Shown here piece by piece: positions 8,051 through 16,343 of a stretch of DNA of 35,692 bases. The position numbers and the translations under genes were made by a program. This stretch comes from Polyangiaceae bacterium (GTDB lineage: Bacteria; Myxococcota_A; Polyangia; Polyangiales; Polyangiaceae): positions 1-35,692 of the forward strand of contig JAICQL010000064.1 of NCBI GenBank assembly GCA_025937895.1. The letters run 5' to 3'. The notes under the pieces were generated by a model. It had not been told where the DNA came from, made no database searches, and worked only from the letters and a program-made list of their open reading frames with translations. Within the stretch, counting starts at the first letter, position 1, and each line of letters begins with the position of its first letter.

Positions 8051-9232
8051 CTACTTGCCCGCCCACATGGCGAGCTCGATCGGTCGCAGGCGGCGGGCAG
8101 GGGCGTGCGGCGTGAGCGCGTTGAGGCACTCGGTCAGGCACTCCACCAGGTAGTCGATCTCCGGGCGCGGGCGCGCGGCGATGCGATAGTGGCGGCTGTC
8201 GCTGCCCTGCTTGTTGCCGCACTCGCGGATCAGGCAGCCGTGCTCGCACAAGAGGCGGTTGCGCAGCGTCACGCCGTCGATGCCGTCGGGCATCTGCAGG
8301 TACACGAAGTTGGCTTGCGCCGGATAGACGTGGATGCCCGGGACGGTGCGCAGCCGGTCCTCCAGGTAAATGCGATCCCGCACCACCTGGCGCCGGCCCG
8401 CCTCGTATTCATCGCGGTGCTGCGGCAGCTCCTCGATCAGCGCCTGGCCGAGCGAGTTCATATTCCAGAAGGGCAGGGCGCGCTGCAGCCGCTGCGCCAG
8501 CTCGGGGTTGGTGACTGCGTAGCCCATGCGCACGCCGTGCAGCCCCAGGTTCTTGCCCAGGCTCTTCAGCACGACGGCGTTGGTGTAGCGCTTCACGTCG
8601 CGGTCCACGCTGGGCACCACCTGCTCGTCCGCGAAGTCGATGAACGACTCGTCGATCACCACCACGTCCAGGCTGCGCAGGGCCTCCAGCACGCGCAGCA
8701 CGTCCCCGCGCGGCATCAGCGCACCGGTGGGGTTGTTTGGGTTGCAGAGCACGGCGGCGCGAGCGCCGCTGCGGAGCACGTTGCCCACGAACTCCCCCGG
8801 CGAGAGCCGGAAGTCGTTCTGCGCGTAGCGCAGGAAGGTGTGGACCCGCTTGCCCGACAGCGTGGGGTCCTCCGTCCAGCGGCTGAAGGTGGGCACGGGG
8901 ATGGCGATCGACTCTGTCACCAGCAGCCGGTTGATGAAGCTGATGAGCTCCGTCGAGCCGTTGCCGATGATGAGCGTGTCTGGATCCAGCCCGACGAAAT
9001 CCGCGAGGCGCCTGGCGATGTCCTGGTTTGAGCTGGGATAGAACTTCAGGATCGTCTCCAGCCGCGAGCGCAGGCTGTCGAACATCTGCGGAGTGGGAAA
9101 GTACGGGTTGACCGGGATGCAGTAGTCGCGCAGGCGCCCGGCGCCCTTACCGTTCATGCTCGCCGTGAGCTCGAAGATCGACGGCGAGTGCTTCGTGTCA
9201 GCGAATAGCTCCAGGTTGACGGGATACTTCAC
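8051..9232 (-). CDS. HisC-like class I/II PLP-dependent aminotransferase
   Basis: A 393-residue fold-type I aminotransferase resembling histidinol-phosphate aminotransferase. Visible are IGNGSTELI at 89-97, CNPNNPTG at 163-170, the PLP-contacting DESFIDF at 194-200 and SLGKNLGLHGVRMGY, whose Lys227 should form the internal aldimine. The GTG at 9230-9232 is chosen because GGAG lies about 9 bases upstream and the protein then starts KYPVNLELF; the open frame runs farther upstream without a recognisable sequence. No his genes surround it, so a role in histidine biosynthesis is not supported. SLGKNLGLHGVRMGY resembles aminotransferases fused or linked to nucleotidyltransferases, but no partner is visible. 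Substrate unknown. Confidence 0.85.
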   Translation of the reverse strand: MKYPVNLELFADTKHSPSIFELTASMNGKGAGRLRDYCIPVNPYFPTPQMFDSLRSRLETILKFYPSSNQDIARRLADFVGLDPDTLIIGNGSTELISFINRLLVTESIAIPVPTFSRWTEDPTLSGKRVHTFLRYAQNDFRLSPGEFVGNVLRSGARAAVLCNPNNPTGALMPRGDVLRVLEALRSLDVVVIDESFIDFADEQVVPSVDRDVKRYTNAVVLKSLGKNLGLHGVRMGYAVTNPELAQRLQRALPFWNMNSLGQALIEELPQHRDEYEAGRRQVVRDRIYLEDRLRTVPGIHVYPAQANFVYLQMPDGIDGVTLRNRLLCEHGCLIRECGNKQGSDSRHYRIAARPRPEIDYLVECLTECLNALTPHAPARRLRPIELAMWAGK

Positions 9233-9653
9233 GCGTTCAGCTCCATTGCCTCGGGGTTGCTTCAACTCGAGGTCTACGGGCGCGCGTGAAGGACGGTCAA
9301 CGCGGGTACCCGGAAAAAGCCTGCGTGTTTCACGTGCACTAGATAGTGCTGCGCGCGGCGCGCCAAAGTCATCGCGAATGATGTCGAACTTCGAACAATT
9401 GTGCAGTTCTGTGCGCGGCTCGGTCTCTGTGTTCGGAAGCGGCGAGCGACGGCGGTGCTGCCCACCGGGCTTACCGACATCGTCGAGCTGCTGGTGCCCG
9501 AGCTGCCGCCGCGGCCTGTTCCGCCACGAATATCGCGGCTCCACGTTGCGCGAGCACCTGGAGCTGGCGCGCCCGGAGAACCGCTTCAGCCGCGGCTCGA
9601 GCGCGCTCAGCGCCGAGTAAGGCGCTGGCGCTGCTGCCGGGGCGAGCTGCCCT
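9233..9653. other. 421-bp intergenic stretch, possible gene remnant inside
   Basis: Lies between the aminotransferase and the Ser/Thr kinase gene, both on the minus strand. The left part is less GC-rich than its surroundings and should hold the aminotransferase promoter; a run around TCGAACTTCGAACAATTGT (near 9384-9403) has short direct and inverted repeats. The right part holds the remnant described separately. No RNA gene was recognised. Confidence 0.4.
9455..9620 (+). pseudogene. Possible frameshifted gene remnant
   Basis: One plus frame reads LPTGLTDIVELLVPELPPR and, after a shift near 9513, another reads LFRHEYRGSTLREHLELARP and on to SALSAE with a TAA at 9618-9620. The two pieces look like consecutive parts of one soluble protein (helical, charged, acid-base balanced), unlike the Arg/Ala-rich noise of other shadow frames here. 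No start codon or ribosome site goes with it. The family is not recognised, and chance composition remains possible. Confidence 0.25.
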
Positions 9654-11390
9654 TCAGGGCAGCTCGAGCGGCTTGGGCTCGGGGCGCTCTTCGCTGGGCG
9701 TGCGCTGGCCGTGCTGCGCACCGGAGGCCACGAACTCGTTCAGCAGATCGCGACACTCGGGCTTGCCGCGCAGGTGCCGGACGATGAAGTTGCTGGTCTC
9801 CTTGAAGGCCTCTTCGTAGCTGAGGCCGTCGCGGGCGCGCTTGGCCACCTTCTCGCGGCCTTGCGCCAGATCCTCTTCCAGGGCCTCGGCGTAGCGGGCC
9901 AGCTGGGCTCGCAGCTGCTCGATCTGCGCGCGCAGATCCTTCGCCGTGGCGTTGCGCGCGGCGCGCTTGGCCTCGCGTGACTTGGCGTACTGGCGCTTCA
10001 GCTCCACCACCGCCTGCGCCGCGCCGCACTGCTCGTACAGCTCGCGCGTGCCCTCGGCGCCAGCGGCGTCCGCGCGGTTCCTGAGCTCCAGGGCGGCCTC
10101 TTCCGCCTTCTCCAGCTCGAGGCGCGCCGCCGTCTCTTCCTCCTGGAAGGCGCTCACGTCGCGCAAAGTGCGCGACTCTTCCTGCGCCAGCTCCTCCACC
10201 TTGCGGCCGATCTCGGCGCGCAGCGCGCGACCGCGGCGCTCCAGCGCCTCCAGCCGGCGCGTGTGGCTGGCGATCTCGCCCTCCAGACCGTTGGCCTTGG
10301 CGGCCAGCTCCCACGCGCGCTGCATGGCGCGCATCACTTCCGGGTCGGCATTGCCGCTGGGATAGGCGCGCGCGATCATGCGCGAGAACAGCCCGGCGCG
10401 GCTCGCCCACTCGGTCACGTCCGCGGAGCGCGGTGGCGGTGGGGGCGGGGGGATGCCCGGGGCTTGCTGTGGATCGGCCGTCTTGTCCCAGGCCTGCGAG
10501 GGCAGCGAGCGCTGCAGCGCCTTCAGCTCCTCCAGCAGGTGGTGGCCATCGCGATAGCGCCGGCGCTGCTCTTTCTCCAGCAGGCGCAGGATGATGCGCT
10601 CCGCCACCGGGTTGCAGTCTTTACGGATGCTGCTGGGCCGCGGCGCCTGCCCCGTGCGCTGCAGCTCGAGCAAGGTGTCTCGATCGCTGGAGCGGAAGGG
10701 CAGCTGCCCGGTGATCATCTCGAAGAACAGGATGCCCAGCGCGTACAGATCCGACTGCGGCCCCGCCGTCTCACCGCGCGCTTGCTCCGGGGACATGTAT
10801 TCGGGCGTGCCGAACACCGCGCCCTTGGGCGCCAGGCGCGGATCATGCGCCAGCGCGGCCAGCCCGAAGTCGAGGATCTTGACGAAGTCCTTGCGGCCGC
10901 CGCGGGTGGTGAGCAGGATGTTGTCGCTCTTCAGATCGCGGTGCACCACACCCAGGTCGTGCGCGCGCGCGAGCGCCGCGCCCATCTGCTCCAGGATATC
11001 CACGGCGCGCTGGATGGGCATCGGCCCGCGCGCGATCTCCGTGGAGAGCGGCGTGCCGACGAGGTACTCCATCACCAGGTACAGCTCGCCGTCGTCGGTC
11101 TCGCCGATGTCGTGGATGTCGATGATGTGCGCGTGATCGACGCGGTTGGCGGCGCGCGCCTCGCGCAGCATCCACGCGCGCAGGTGGGTCTCTCCCCGCA
11201 AGTCGGGCCGGATGAGCTTGACGGCGACCACGCGGTCGATGAGCACGTGGCGGGCACGGTACACGATGCCCATGCCGCCCTCGCCGATGCGTGCTTCGAG
11301 CCGATATCGACCAGCGATGACCTTGTTGAGTGACAGGTCATCCCGCTGGCGACTGCTACGAGTGGACTTGTTAGCGGCTGCTTGAACCAT
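9654..11390 (-). CDS. Hanks-type serine/threonine protein kinase with C-terminal coiled coil
   Basis: A 578-residue kinase. The catalytic domain (about 28-290) has the glycine loop GEGGMGIVYRA, Lys58 in VAVK, HRDLKSDN at 150-157, DFG at 174-176 and the activation segment FGTPEYMSPEQARGE, so all catalytic residues are present. A Pro-rich hinge (IPPPPPPP) follows at about 315. From about 365 to 520 the sequence is heptad-like, rich in Glu, Arg, Lys, Leu and Ala, and should form a coiled coil; a short charged tail ends in PKPLELP. There is no transmembrane segment, unlike many bacterial PASTA-type kinases, so it is probably a soluble kinase that dimerises or binds partners through the coiled coil. 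Its targets cannot be read from the sequence. The small membrane protein gene upstream is on the same strand but 274 bp away. Confidence 0.94.
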   Translation of the reverse strand: MVQAAANKSTRSSRQRDDLSLNKVIAGRYRLEARIGEGGMGIVYRARHVLIDRVVAVKLIRPDLRGETHLRAWMLREARAANRVDHAHIIDIHDIGETDDGELYLVMEYLVGTPLSTEIARGPMPIQRAVDILEQMGAALARAHDLGVVHRDLKSDNILLTTRGGRKDFVKILDFGLAALAHDPRLAPKGAVFGTPEYMSPEQARGETAGPQSDLYALGILFFEMITGQLPFRSSDRDTLLELQRTGQAPRPSSIRKDCNPVAERIILRLLEKEQRRRYRDGHHLLEELKALQRSLPSQAWDKTADPQQAPGIPPPPPPPRSADVTEWASRAGLFSRMIARAYPSGNADPEVMRAMQRAWELAAKANGLEGEIASHTRRLEALERRGRALRAEIGRKVEELAQEESRTLRDVSAFQEEETAARLELEKAEEAALELRNRADAAGAEGTRELYEQCGAAQAVVELKRQYAKSREAKRAARNATAKDLRAQIEQLRAQLARYAEALEEDLAQGREKVAKRARDGLSYEEAFKETSNFIVRHLRGKPECRDLLNEFVASGAQHGQRTPSEERPEPKPLELP

Positions 11391-11619
11391 GTCTACGCTT
11401 CTACGCTCACTGGCTTCCGGTCGCGTGGCGACTGGGTCGTTGCTTCCAGGTTGTCCTGGCGACTACAGCTGACTGGCTACAGTTGCCTGACTAAGTTGCT
11501 TCTTGCCGGGTGACAGTTCCTGGTGACAGGACGAGAACCTCTCGACTCGCGACCGCGTCGATAGATGTTACGGGCATTGCCCTACGACAACCAAGACCCC
11601 GCTCGCGAATTGTCCGCGC

Positions 11620-11649
11620 GCTTCACGCTCCCCGCGGGACGCGTGAAGC
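11620..11649 (-). terminator. Hairpin after the small membrane protein gene
   Basis: A perfect 9-bp inverted repeat, GCTTCACGC and GCGTGAAGC, with a 12-nt loop starts 15 bp after the stop of the 11665-12267 gene. No T-run follows on the minus strand, so it would be a weak or Rho-assisted terminator. It may also separate the transcript from the kinase gene, whose 11391-11619 leader holds short repeats of GACT and CTACAG type. Confidence 0.45.
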
Positions 11650-11664
11650 AGCTTTCCTTACCTC

Positions 11665-12267
11665 TCAGAAGACCCCTCGCAAGAGCGAGACGTGGACGGC
11701 CGGAGCCTGGCGGACCTGGTGTATTTGCAGCTCTTCGGCGCTGTAGCTTGCCGCTACCTGTACCTGTGGCAGCTCCAGATGCGGCGAGGCTGGCGCTGGC
11801 GCCTCAGGGCCCGCCGCTGCGGCAGCAGCCAGGGCGCGCTGCGTCGGGCGCTGCGCACCTCGAGGCCCGCGAGCGTCCAGCGGCACCTCGTCGTCCGACG
11901 AGCGTTGCTGCTGGTAGGTGTCGTCCGGCTGGAACTGCGTGGCGGTGACGATACCGATCAGGGTGGGGATGAACAGCGCGATGCCGCCGGCGAGCACGAA
12001 GGACGGGGGCTTGGGGCTGCTGCTGCCGCCCAGGTAGTAGCCGGCGAAGCCGCCGCCACCTGCGCCCACCACACCGCCCAGCACGTACAGCCACGTCGGC
12101 TTGACCCCGAGCGCTGCCTCGGTGAGCATCACTGCCTCCGCGCCCACGAGCGCGCCTCCACTGATACCTTTGGCCCGGTTGGTGCTGTCCGCGCGGCTCT
12201 CGCGGGAGCTGGCCAGGAGCGCCATCAGTGCACAAAAACCGAGTGATATCCTCGGGAACGCGTTCAT
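11665..12267 (-). CDS. Hypothetical exported membrane protein, two hydrophobic segments
   Basis: A 200-residue protein of unrecognised family. It begins with a signal peptide (LGFCALMALLASSRESRA, likely cut before DSTN). Two hydrophobic stretches follow at about 57-80 (TWLYVLGGVVGAGGGGFAGY) and 89-110 (FVLAGGIALFIPTLIGIV), then a ~90-residue polar tail rich in Ala, Pro and Gln, probably unstructured. A Gly-rich first segment next to a second helix suggests a helical hairpin in the membrane. AGGAG lies 13 bases before the ATG. It stands upstream of the Ser/Thr kinase gene in the same direction, an arrangement that could link the two, but the 274-bp gap and a hairpin argue for separate transcripts. 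Confidence 0.75.
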   Translation of the reverse strand: MNAFPRISLGFCALMALLASSRESRADSTNRAKGISGGALVGAEAVMLTEAALGVKPTWLYVLGGVVGAGGGGFAGYYLGGSSSPKPPSFVLAGGIALFIPTLIGIVTATQFQPDDTYQQQRSSDDEVPLDARGPRGAQRPTQRALAAAAAAGPEAPAPASPHLELPQVQVAASYSAEELQIHQVRQAPAVHVSLLRGVF

Positions 12268-12589
12268 GATGATCAGCTGCTCCTGTGGCCGTTGTGGTTG
12301 CTGCTGCCGCGCGGCGTACCCCGGGGCCCGTGACCAAGACCCTGACCAGATTCTACAGCGGACGAACAGGCCGGGATCTTTAACGTCGCTGTCATTGCGC
12401 CCCCGATGGGCTCATGCCGGGGCAGAGTCTGGGCCTGCCAGGAGGTCGTTCGGCTGAATTCCGCTGCTGCCGCAGCTACCGGCAGCCCAGGTCTAGGGAC
12501 ATGTCTGCGGGCGGCCGTTTCTTGCCGACATCCGCGCTTCGCGCCGTTGCCAAGCGGCGCGCTTTCGGCCACATCGGGAAAACTTCCGC
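12268..12589. other. 322-bp divergent intergenic region
   Basis: Separates the small membrane protein gene (minus) from heme O synthase (plus) and should carry both promoters. No convincing -10/-35 pair, riboswitch, RNA gene or conserved short frame was found. A short plus-strand frame here is Cys-rich only because of TGC/TGT runs near 12280-12305 and is not considered real. Confidence 0.4.
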
Positions 12590-13507
12590 ATGAGTATCCG
12601 TGCTGCAGAGCAACTGGGGGCCGCGCCCGAGTCCGTGCCCGCTCTGGCTGCCAGCCAGGCGCTGGCCGAGCGCTTGCGACCGTGGGTGGAGCTGGCCAAG
12701 CCGGGGGTGACCCGGCTGGTGTTGATCACCACCTTGTTTGGCGGTCTGGTGGCTCCTGGCCACGCTTCCCCGCTCCGCTGGCTGGCGACCTTGCTCGGCA
12801 CCACCCTGGTGGTGGCCGCGGCCAACGCGCTGAACATGGCGCAGGAAGCCGATCTGGACGCGTTGATGACGCGCACCCGGCAGCGCCCGCTGCCGGAGGG
12901 GCGGCTCGAGTCGCGCGCCGTGGTGCGGGCCGCGCTGGCTGCTGCCTTGCTCGGGACGGTGCTGCTGCTGTGCGTGGGCTGGGTGGCTGCCGGGCTCGCG
13001 CTGCTGGCCCTGCTGAGCTACGTGGCGGTGTACACGCCGCTCAAGCGCATCACCCCGCACGCGCTGTACGTGGGCGCGGTGCCGGGCGCCATTCCACCGC
13101 TGATCGGCTATGCCAGCGTCACGGGCGGCGCGCTCGACGCAGCGGCGTGGACCTTGTTCGTGTTGCTTGCGGTGTGGCAGGTGCCGCACTTCCTGGCCAT
13201 CGCCACCTTTCGCCGGGCGGAGTACGCGCGCGCCGGCTTGCCCGTGTTCACCGTGTGTCGCTCGCAGACAGAGGTGCGGCGCCTGATGCTGGGCTGGAGC
13301 GTCGGTCTGTTCCTGGTCAGCTTGCTGCCCATCGCCATCGGCATGGGCGGCACCTTGTACGCCTCGCTGGCGGTCGGCTTTGGCCTGCCCTTCCTGCTCG
13401 GCGCTGCCTATGGCCTCAAAGCATCGGCCGACGTGGCCTGGGCGCGCTCGCTGTTCTTCGCATCCATGCCGCACCTGGTCGTGCTGTTCGTCGGCCTCGC
13501 CCTGTAA
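12590..13507 (+). CDS. ctaB: Protoheme IX farnesyltransferase (heme O synthase)
   Basis: A 305-residue UbiA-family membrane prenyltransferase, the usual length for CtaB/CyoE. It transfers a farnesyl group to heme b to give heme O for heme-copper oxidases. Diagnostic motifs are NALNMAQEADLDALMTRTRQ (Asp-rich prenyl-diphosphate site), TPLKRITPHALYVGAVPGAI, IGYASVTG and WQVPHFLAIA. About eight to nine hydrophobic helices are visible. No ctaA, ctaG or oxidase subunit gene lies in the window, so it is detached from the usual cluster. The hydrolase gene begins 57 bp downstream on the same strand. No clear ribosome site precedes the ATG at 12590, but the next in-frame starts would cut into the first helix region. 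Confidence 0.93.
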   Translation: MSIRAAEQLGAAPESVPALAASQALAERLRPWVELAKPGVTRLVLITTLFGGLVAPGHASPLRWLATLLGTTLVVAAANALNMAQEADLDALMTRTRQRPLPEGRLESRAVVRAALAAALLGTVLLLCVGWVAAGLALLALLSYVAVYTPLKRITPHALYVGAVPGAIPPLIGYASVTGGALDAAAWTLFVLLAVWQVPHFLAIATFRRAEYARAGLPVFTVCRSQTEVRRLMLGWSVGLFLVSLLPIAIGMGGTLYASLAVGFGLPFLLGAAYGLKASADVAWARSLFFASMPHLVVLFVGLAL

Positions 13508-13564
13508 CGCCGCCGGGCCTGCTCGCGCTGGCGTTTTGCCTTCAAACTGGCACATGCTGCCGGC

Positions 13565-14500
13565 GTGTTTCGTCTGTGGCTCTGCCCGGGGGTTCTGGTT
13601 CTGGCGCTGGCTTGCTCCACCGAGTCGCGCCGGGTGGAGAAGCGCAGCGAGCCCGTGCGGCCGGCGGTGGCTGCGGGCCGCAGCACGCACGAGAGCCGCA
13701 CGGGCGAGCTGACCCGCCGCTGGCTGCTGTACGTGCCGCGCACGATGGAGCCGGCGGAGCCGCTGGCGCTGGTGCTCAACCTGCATGGCTCGGGCAGCTC
13801 GCCCGAGGAGCAGCTGGCGCTCAGCGGGCTGGAAGACGTGGCCGAGCGCGAGGACTTCGTGATCGTGGCGCCGGCGGCGGCGGGGCCCGAGCAGCGCTGG
13901 AACGTGCCGCCCGACGCCACGAAGCAGGACGACGTGCGCTTCCTCTCCGAGCTGATCGACCGAGTGGCGGCGCTCACGCCCATCGATCGCCAGCGGGTGT
14001 TTGCCACCGGCTTCTCCGGCGGCGGGCGCATGGCCTCGCAGCTGGGCTGTGAGCTGTCCGAGCGGGTAGCAGCGGTCGCGGCGGTGGGGGGCATTCGCTT
14101 TCCCGGGCCGTGCCAGCAGGCGCGCGCAGTGCCGATCCTGGCGATCCATGGCGCTGCGGACGACGTGAACCCATACGAGGGGGGCGGGCAGCCCTACTGG
14201 GGCACTGGGGTGGAGCCCGCGGTGGCGGGCTGGGCCGAGCACAACCACTGCCCGGAGCGCAGCGAGCAGACCTTGCAGCCCACCAGCGTGCGCGAGATTC
14301 GCTACGGGGGCGATGACTGTGGCGCGGAGGTGGTGCTGTATCGCATCGAGGAGCTGAAGCACAGCTGGCCACACGCCGTCGCCGCGCTCGATGACGAGGG
14401 TAGCGGGTTGCGCACGGGCGATCGGCTGCGGGGTGGCGAGGTCACCGCCAGCGAGCTGCTCTGGCGCTTTTTCCAGCGCCATCCGCTGCCGGAGCGCTGA
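13565..14500 (+). CDS. Feruloyl esterase / PHB-depolymerase-like alpha/beta hydrolase, lipoprotein
   Basis: A 311-residue hydrolase starting at a GTG, with signal peptide and lipobox LALAC (Cys17). It has the alpha/beta-hydrolase layout of the LpqC / esterase-PHB depolymerase / CE1-like family: LNLHGSGSSPEE near residue 72 (oxyanion region), nucleophile Ser151 in GFSGGGRM, acid Asp200 in HGAADDVNPYEGG, and His266 in KHSWP. Enzymes of this family split feruloyl or acetyl esters on xylan or short polyester chains. Given GH6, GH3 and GH11 genes 6-10 kb away, feruloyl or acetyl xylan esterase is a reasonable guess, but the substrate cannot be told from the sequence. It converges with the next gene, leaving only 5 bp between the stops. 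Confidence 0.82.
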   Translation: MFRLWLCPGVLVLALACSTESRRVEKRSEPVRPAVAAGRSTHESRTGELTRRWLLYVPRTMEPAEPLALVLNLHGSGSSPEEQLALSGLEDVAEREDFVIVAPAAAGPEQRWNVPPDATKQDDVRFLSELIDRVAALTPIDRQRVFATGFSGGGRMASQLGCELSERVAAVAAVGGIRFPGPCQQARAVPILAIHGAADDVNPYEGGGQPYWGTGVEPAVAGWAEHNHCPERSEQTLQPTSVREIRYGGDDCGAEVVLYRIEELKHSWPHAVAALDDEGSGLRTGDRLRGGEVTASELLWRFFQRHPLPER

Positions 14501-14505
14501 GGCGG

Positions 14506-15411
14506 CTACCAGTCGCGGGTCAGCGCCAGGCTGACGATCGGACCTTCCTGGTGCGAGCCGTGCAGGCGCTGCAGCGCCGGCACGCGCGCGCCCGGTATCA
14601 GCGCGAAGTCGCTGAATGGGCTGAGTAGCAGCTCCGCCCCGAGGTATGCGATGGCGCCGCCCGAGTGCGGATCGCGCTGGCCTTGCTCGCGGCTGCTCTG
14701 ATCCCAGCGTGCGTCGCACAGGCCGCGCGCCGCGAAGCTCTCCCCCAGCTGGTACTGCAGGGCCGTGCTGGCGCGCAGCGAGCGGCCGGGCACGAGGCGC
14801 GCGCGGGTGAGGATGGGCTCGCGCTGCACCAGGCTGGCATACGCGGAGAGCGAGCCTTCGAAGAAGGCCAGCGCCGCGCCCAGCGACAGATCGAGCGAGC
14901 CGGAGCCGGGCTGCGCCTCCAGCGGCAGCGGCGCGCCCAGCTCATCCTCGTGCCAGGGCCCGGTGGGCAGCTTCACTCCGGCCAGCGTGGCCAGCAGCCA
15001 GCGCGGTGCAAAGCTGCGGTCGCGCCACACGAACCACTTGGCGCTCAGCTCCGCGTCGCCCACGCTGCGCAGCTCGCTGCGAGCCAGGCTGGGATCGGTG
15101 ACCTCGCGGTACACGAGCGGCAAGCTGGCGAGCAGGAACAGGTCATCGCGCACGGCCCAGGCCGTGGAGAGGTCTGCGCGCAGCTCGCGGATGCGAGCGC
15201 GGTCGAGCCCGGCCGTGCCGATGGCGTCGGTGCGGTAGCGCAGCTCCGCCGCGGAGCGCAGCCGGCCCAGGAACGGCTGCTCCGTGCCGGCGCTGGTGAG
15301 CGTGGAGTCACCGCTGCCACAGGGTGCGCAGGCGCCTGCCGGCACCGACCAGATCGCGCTGACGGAGCTGACTGCTGCAGCCAGCAGCGCGGCGCTCACG
15401 CGACGGCTCAT
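14506..15411 (-). CDS. Predicted outer-membrane (beta-barrel-like) protein
   Basis: A 301-residue exported protein. The ATG at 15409-15411 gives a signal peptide (RRVSAALLAAAVSSVSAIW, cut near AGA-CAPCGSGD); earlier in-frame starts give an Arg-rich, implausible extension. The mature part has alternating, amphipathic segments such as LRSVGDAELSAKWFVW, ATLAGVKLPTGPWHED and GSLDLSLGAALAFF, typical of the 'transporter' / MetA-pathway-like barrel group often annotated in myxobacteria, and ends in VSLALTRDW with a C-terminal aromatic residue as in outer-membrane proteins. CAPCGSG resembles a CxxC motif just after the signal peptide. It starts 7 bp after the stop of the lipoprotein gene 15419-16129, so the two form an operon. 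Confidence 0.72.
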   Translation of the reverse strand: MSRRVSAALLAAAVSSVSAIWSVPAGACAPCGSGDSTLTSAGTEQPFLGRLRSAAELRYRTDAIGTAGLDRARIRELRADLSTAWAVRDDLFLLASLPLVYREVTDPSLARSELRSVGDAELSAKWFVWRDRSFAPRWLLATLAGVKLPTGPWHEDELGAPLPLEAQPGSGSLDLSLGAALAFFEGSLSAYASLVQREPILTRARLVPGRSLRASTALQYQLGESFAARGLCDARWDQSSREQGQRDPHSGGAIAYLGAELLLSPFSDFALIPGARVPALQRLHGSHQEGPIVSLALTRDW

Positions 15412-15418
15412 CGCACGC

Positions 15419-16129
15419 TCACTCCACCTGCACTGCGAGGCTCGCCGAGAAGGCATCGAGCAGCGCGTCCTCTTCGCCGCCTGCCGCCAGCGCGCTGGCA
15501 TCCAGCGCGCTCAACCAGCGCTCGCTGTCGAGCACGAAGCTCAGGCTGACCTCGGGGCGCTCTCGCGAGAGCTCGAGCTCGACGGGCAGGGTCACGTCCA
15601 GGATACGCGCGCTGAGCAGCTCCAGGGGCTGCAGCTCGGCCTCGGACGGCCCGCTCGCTCCGCGCAGCAGGAAGGAGTGCTCGAGCATGGCGGGCGCCGT
15701 GGCCAGGCCCAGCGCGTCGCCGTCTGCAGGCCCGATGCGGTAGCGCAGCGAGCAGTAGCGCCCCGCAGGCGGCTGCAGATTGCCGATGCGGGCGGGGGTG
15801 GTGGCGTCCGTGCTCACGCCGTTGACGATCACGGGCACCGCCGAGAGCGTCGGGGTGGAGTTGCCATGGGCGTGCGCCTCCGGCAGCAGCCAGCGCGTGA
15901 GGGTGCGGTACGCGCTCGGGCAGCCGAGCAGCTCGATCTCGGTGCTGGTCCAGCGCAGCTCATCGACGCGCAGCACGCCCGTGCCTGCGGGCAGCGGCTC
16001 GCCCCCGGACACGCTGCGCACGGCCATCAGCTCCACGTGTACGCCCGAGCTCGACTCCGAGCTGCAGGCGCTGAGCACGAAAGCGAGCGCCAGGACGCCG
16101 CAGGAGTATCTCGTTCGGTGGGGGATCAT
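15419..16129 (-). CDS. Hypothetical lipoprotein, operon partner of the barrel protein
   Basis: A 236-residue lipoprotein of unknown family. The chosen ATG (16127-16129) gives IPHRTRYSCGVLALAFVLSAC with lipobox LSAC. The mature part has a VHVELMAVRS strand, GVLRVDELRWTSTEIELLGC, a His-containing segment LLPEAHAHGNST, and AGRYCSLRYRIGPAD. Sequences with an 'ELRWTSTEIEL...AHAHG...YCSLRYRI' outline are seen in lipoproteins next to copper-related barrel proteins, so metal handling is possible, but this is only a guess from the His cluster and the neighbour. It is followed after 7 bp by the barrel gene, so the two products may act together at the outer membrane. Confidence 0.7.
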   Translation of the reverse strand: MIPHRTRYSCGVLALAFVLSACSSESSSGVHVELMAVRSVSGGEPLPAGTGVLRVDELRWTSTEIELLGCPSAYRTLTRWLLPEAHAHGNSTPTLSAVPVIVNGVSTDATTPARIGNLQPPAGRYCSLRYRIGPADGDALGLATAPAMLEHSFLLRGASGPSEAELQPLELLSARILDVTLPVELELSRERPEVSLSFVLDSERWLSALDASALAAGGEEDALLDAFSASLAVQVE

Positions 16130-16190
16130 GCCTGCACCATAGACTGCCGCGCGGGCGGGGCCCATGCGGTGAGATATCGCAGCTCAGGGC

Positions 16191-16234
16191 AAAAAGCCGC
16201 CCGGCGGGCCCTCCTGAAGCCGGACGGGGGCGGC
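16191..16234 (-). terminator. Intrinsic terminator after the Gly-rich lipoprotein gene
   Basis: On the minus strand GCCGCCC (16234-16228) pairs with GGGCGGC (16202-16196) and is followed directly by TTTTT (16195-16191). The 25-nt loop is itself GC-rich and can fold further. It is about 110 bp after the stop of the 16344-17255 gene and upstream of the lipoprotein/barrel operon. Confidence 0.6.
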
Positions 16235-16343
16235 CGGCGCCGAGCCCCCCAAACAAGCTTTCAGTATCCGAGGCGCCCGCCGCGCTACACGGAGCTGCCT
16301 CGAAACCGAGGCAACCCGCGCGGTGCGGAGCGGCGGAACGCGG

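Noticed and set aside
8051..9721. Aminotransferase with a ~160-residue N-terminal extension
   Set aside because: The upstream part is compositionally unlike protein and a GTG with GGAG at 9232 gives the normal family length.
12280..12320. Cys-rich short peptide (SCSCGRCGCCC) as a metallothionein-like gene
   Set aside because: It is part of a frame without ribosome site, arising from TGC/TGT runs in the divergent promoter region.
12406..14052. Long plus-strand frame over ctaB and the hydrolase
   Set aside because: It is a shadow frame rich in Arg, Gly and Ala; the ctaB and hydrolase motifs lie in other frames.
12476..14719. 747-codon minus-strand frame opposite ctaB
   Set aside because: His/Gln/Arg-rich composition typical of an antisense frame in high-GC DNA; no domain.
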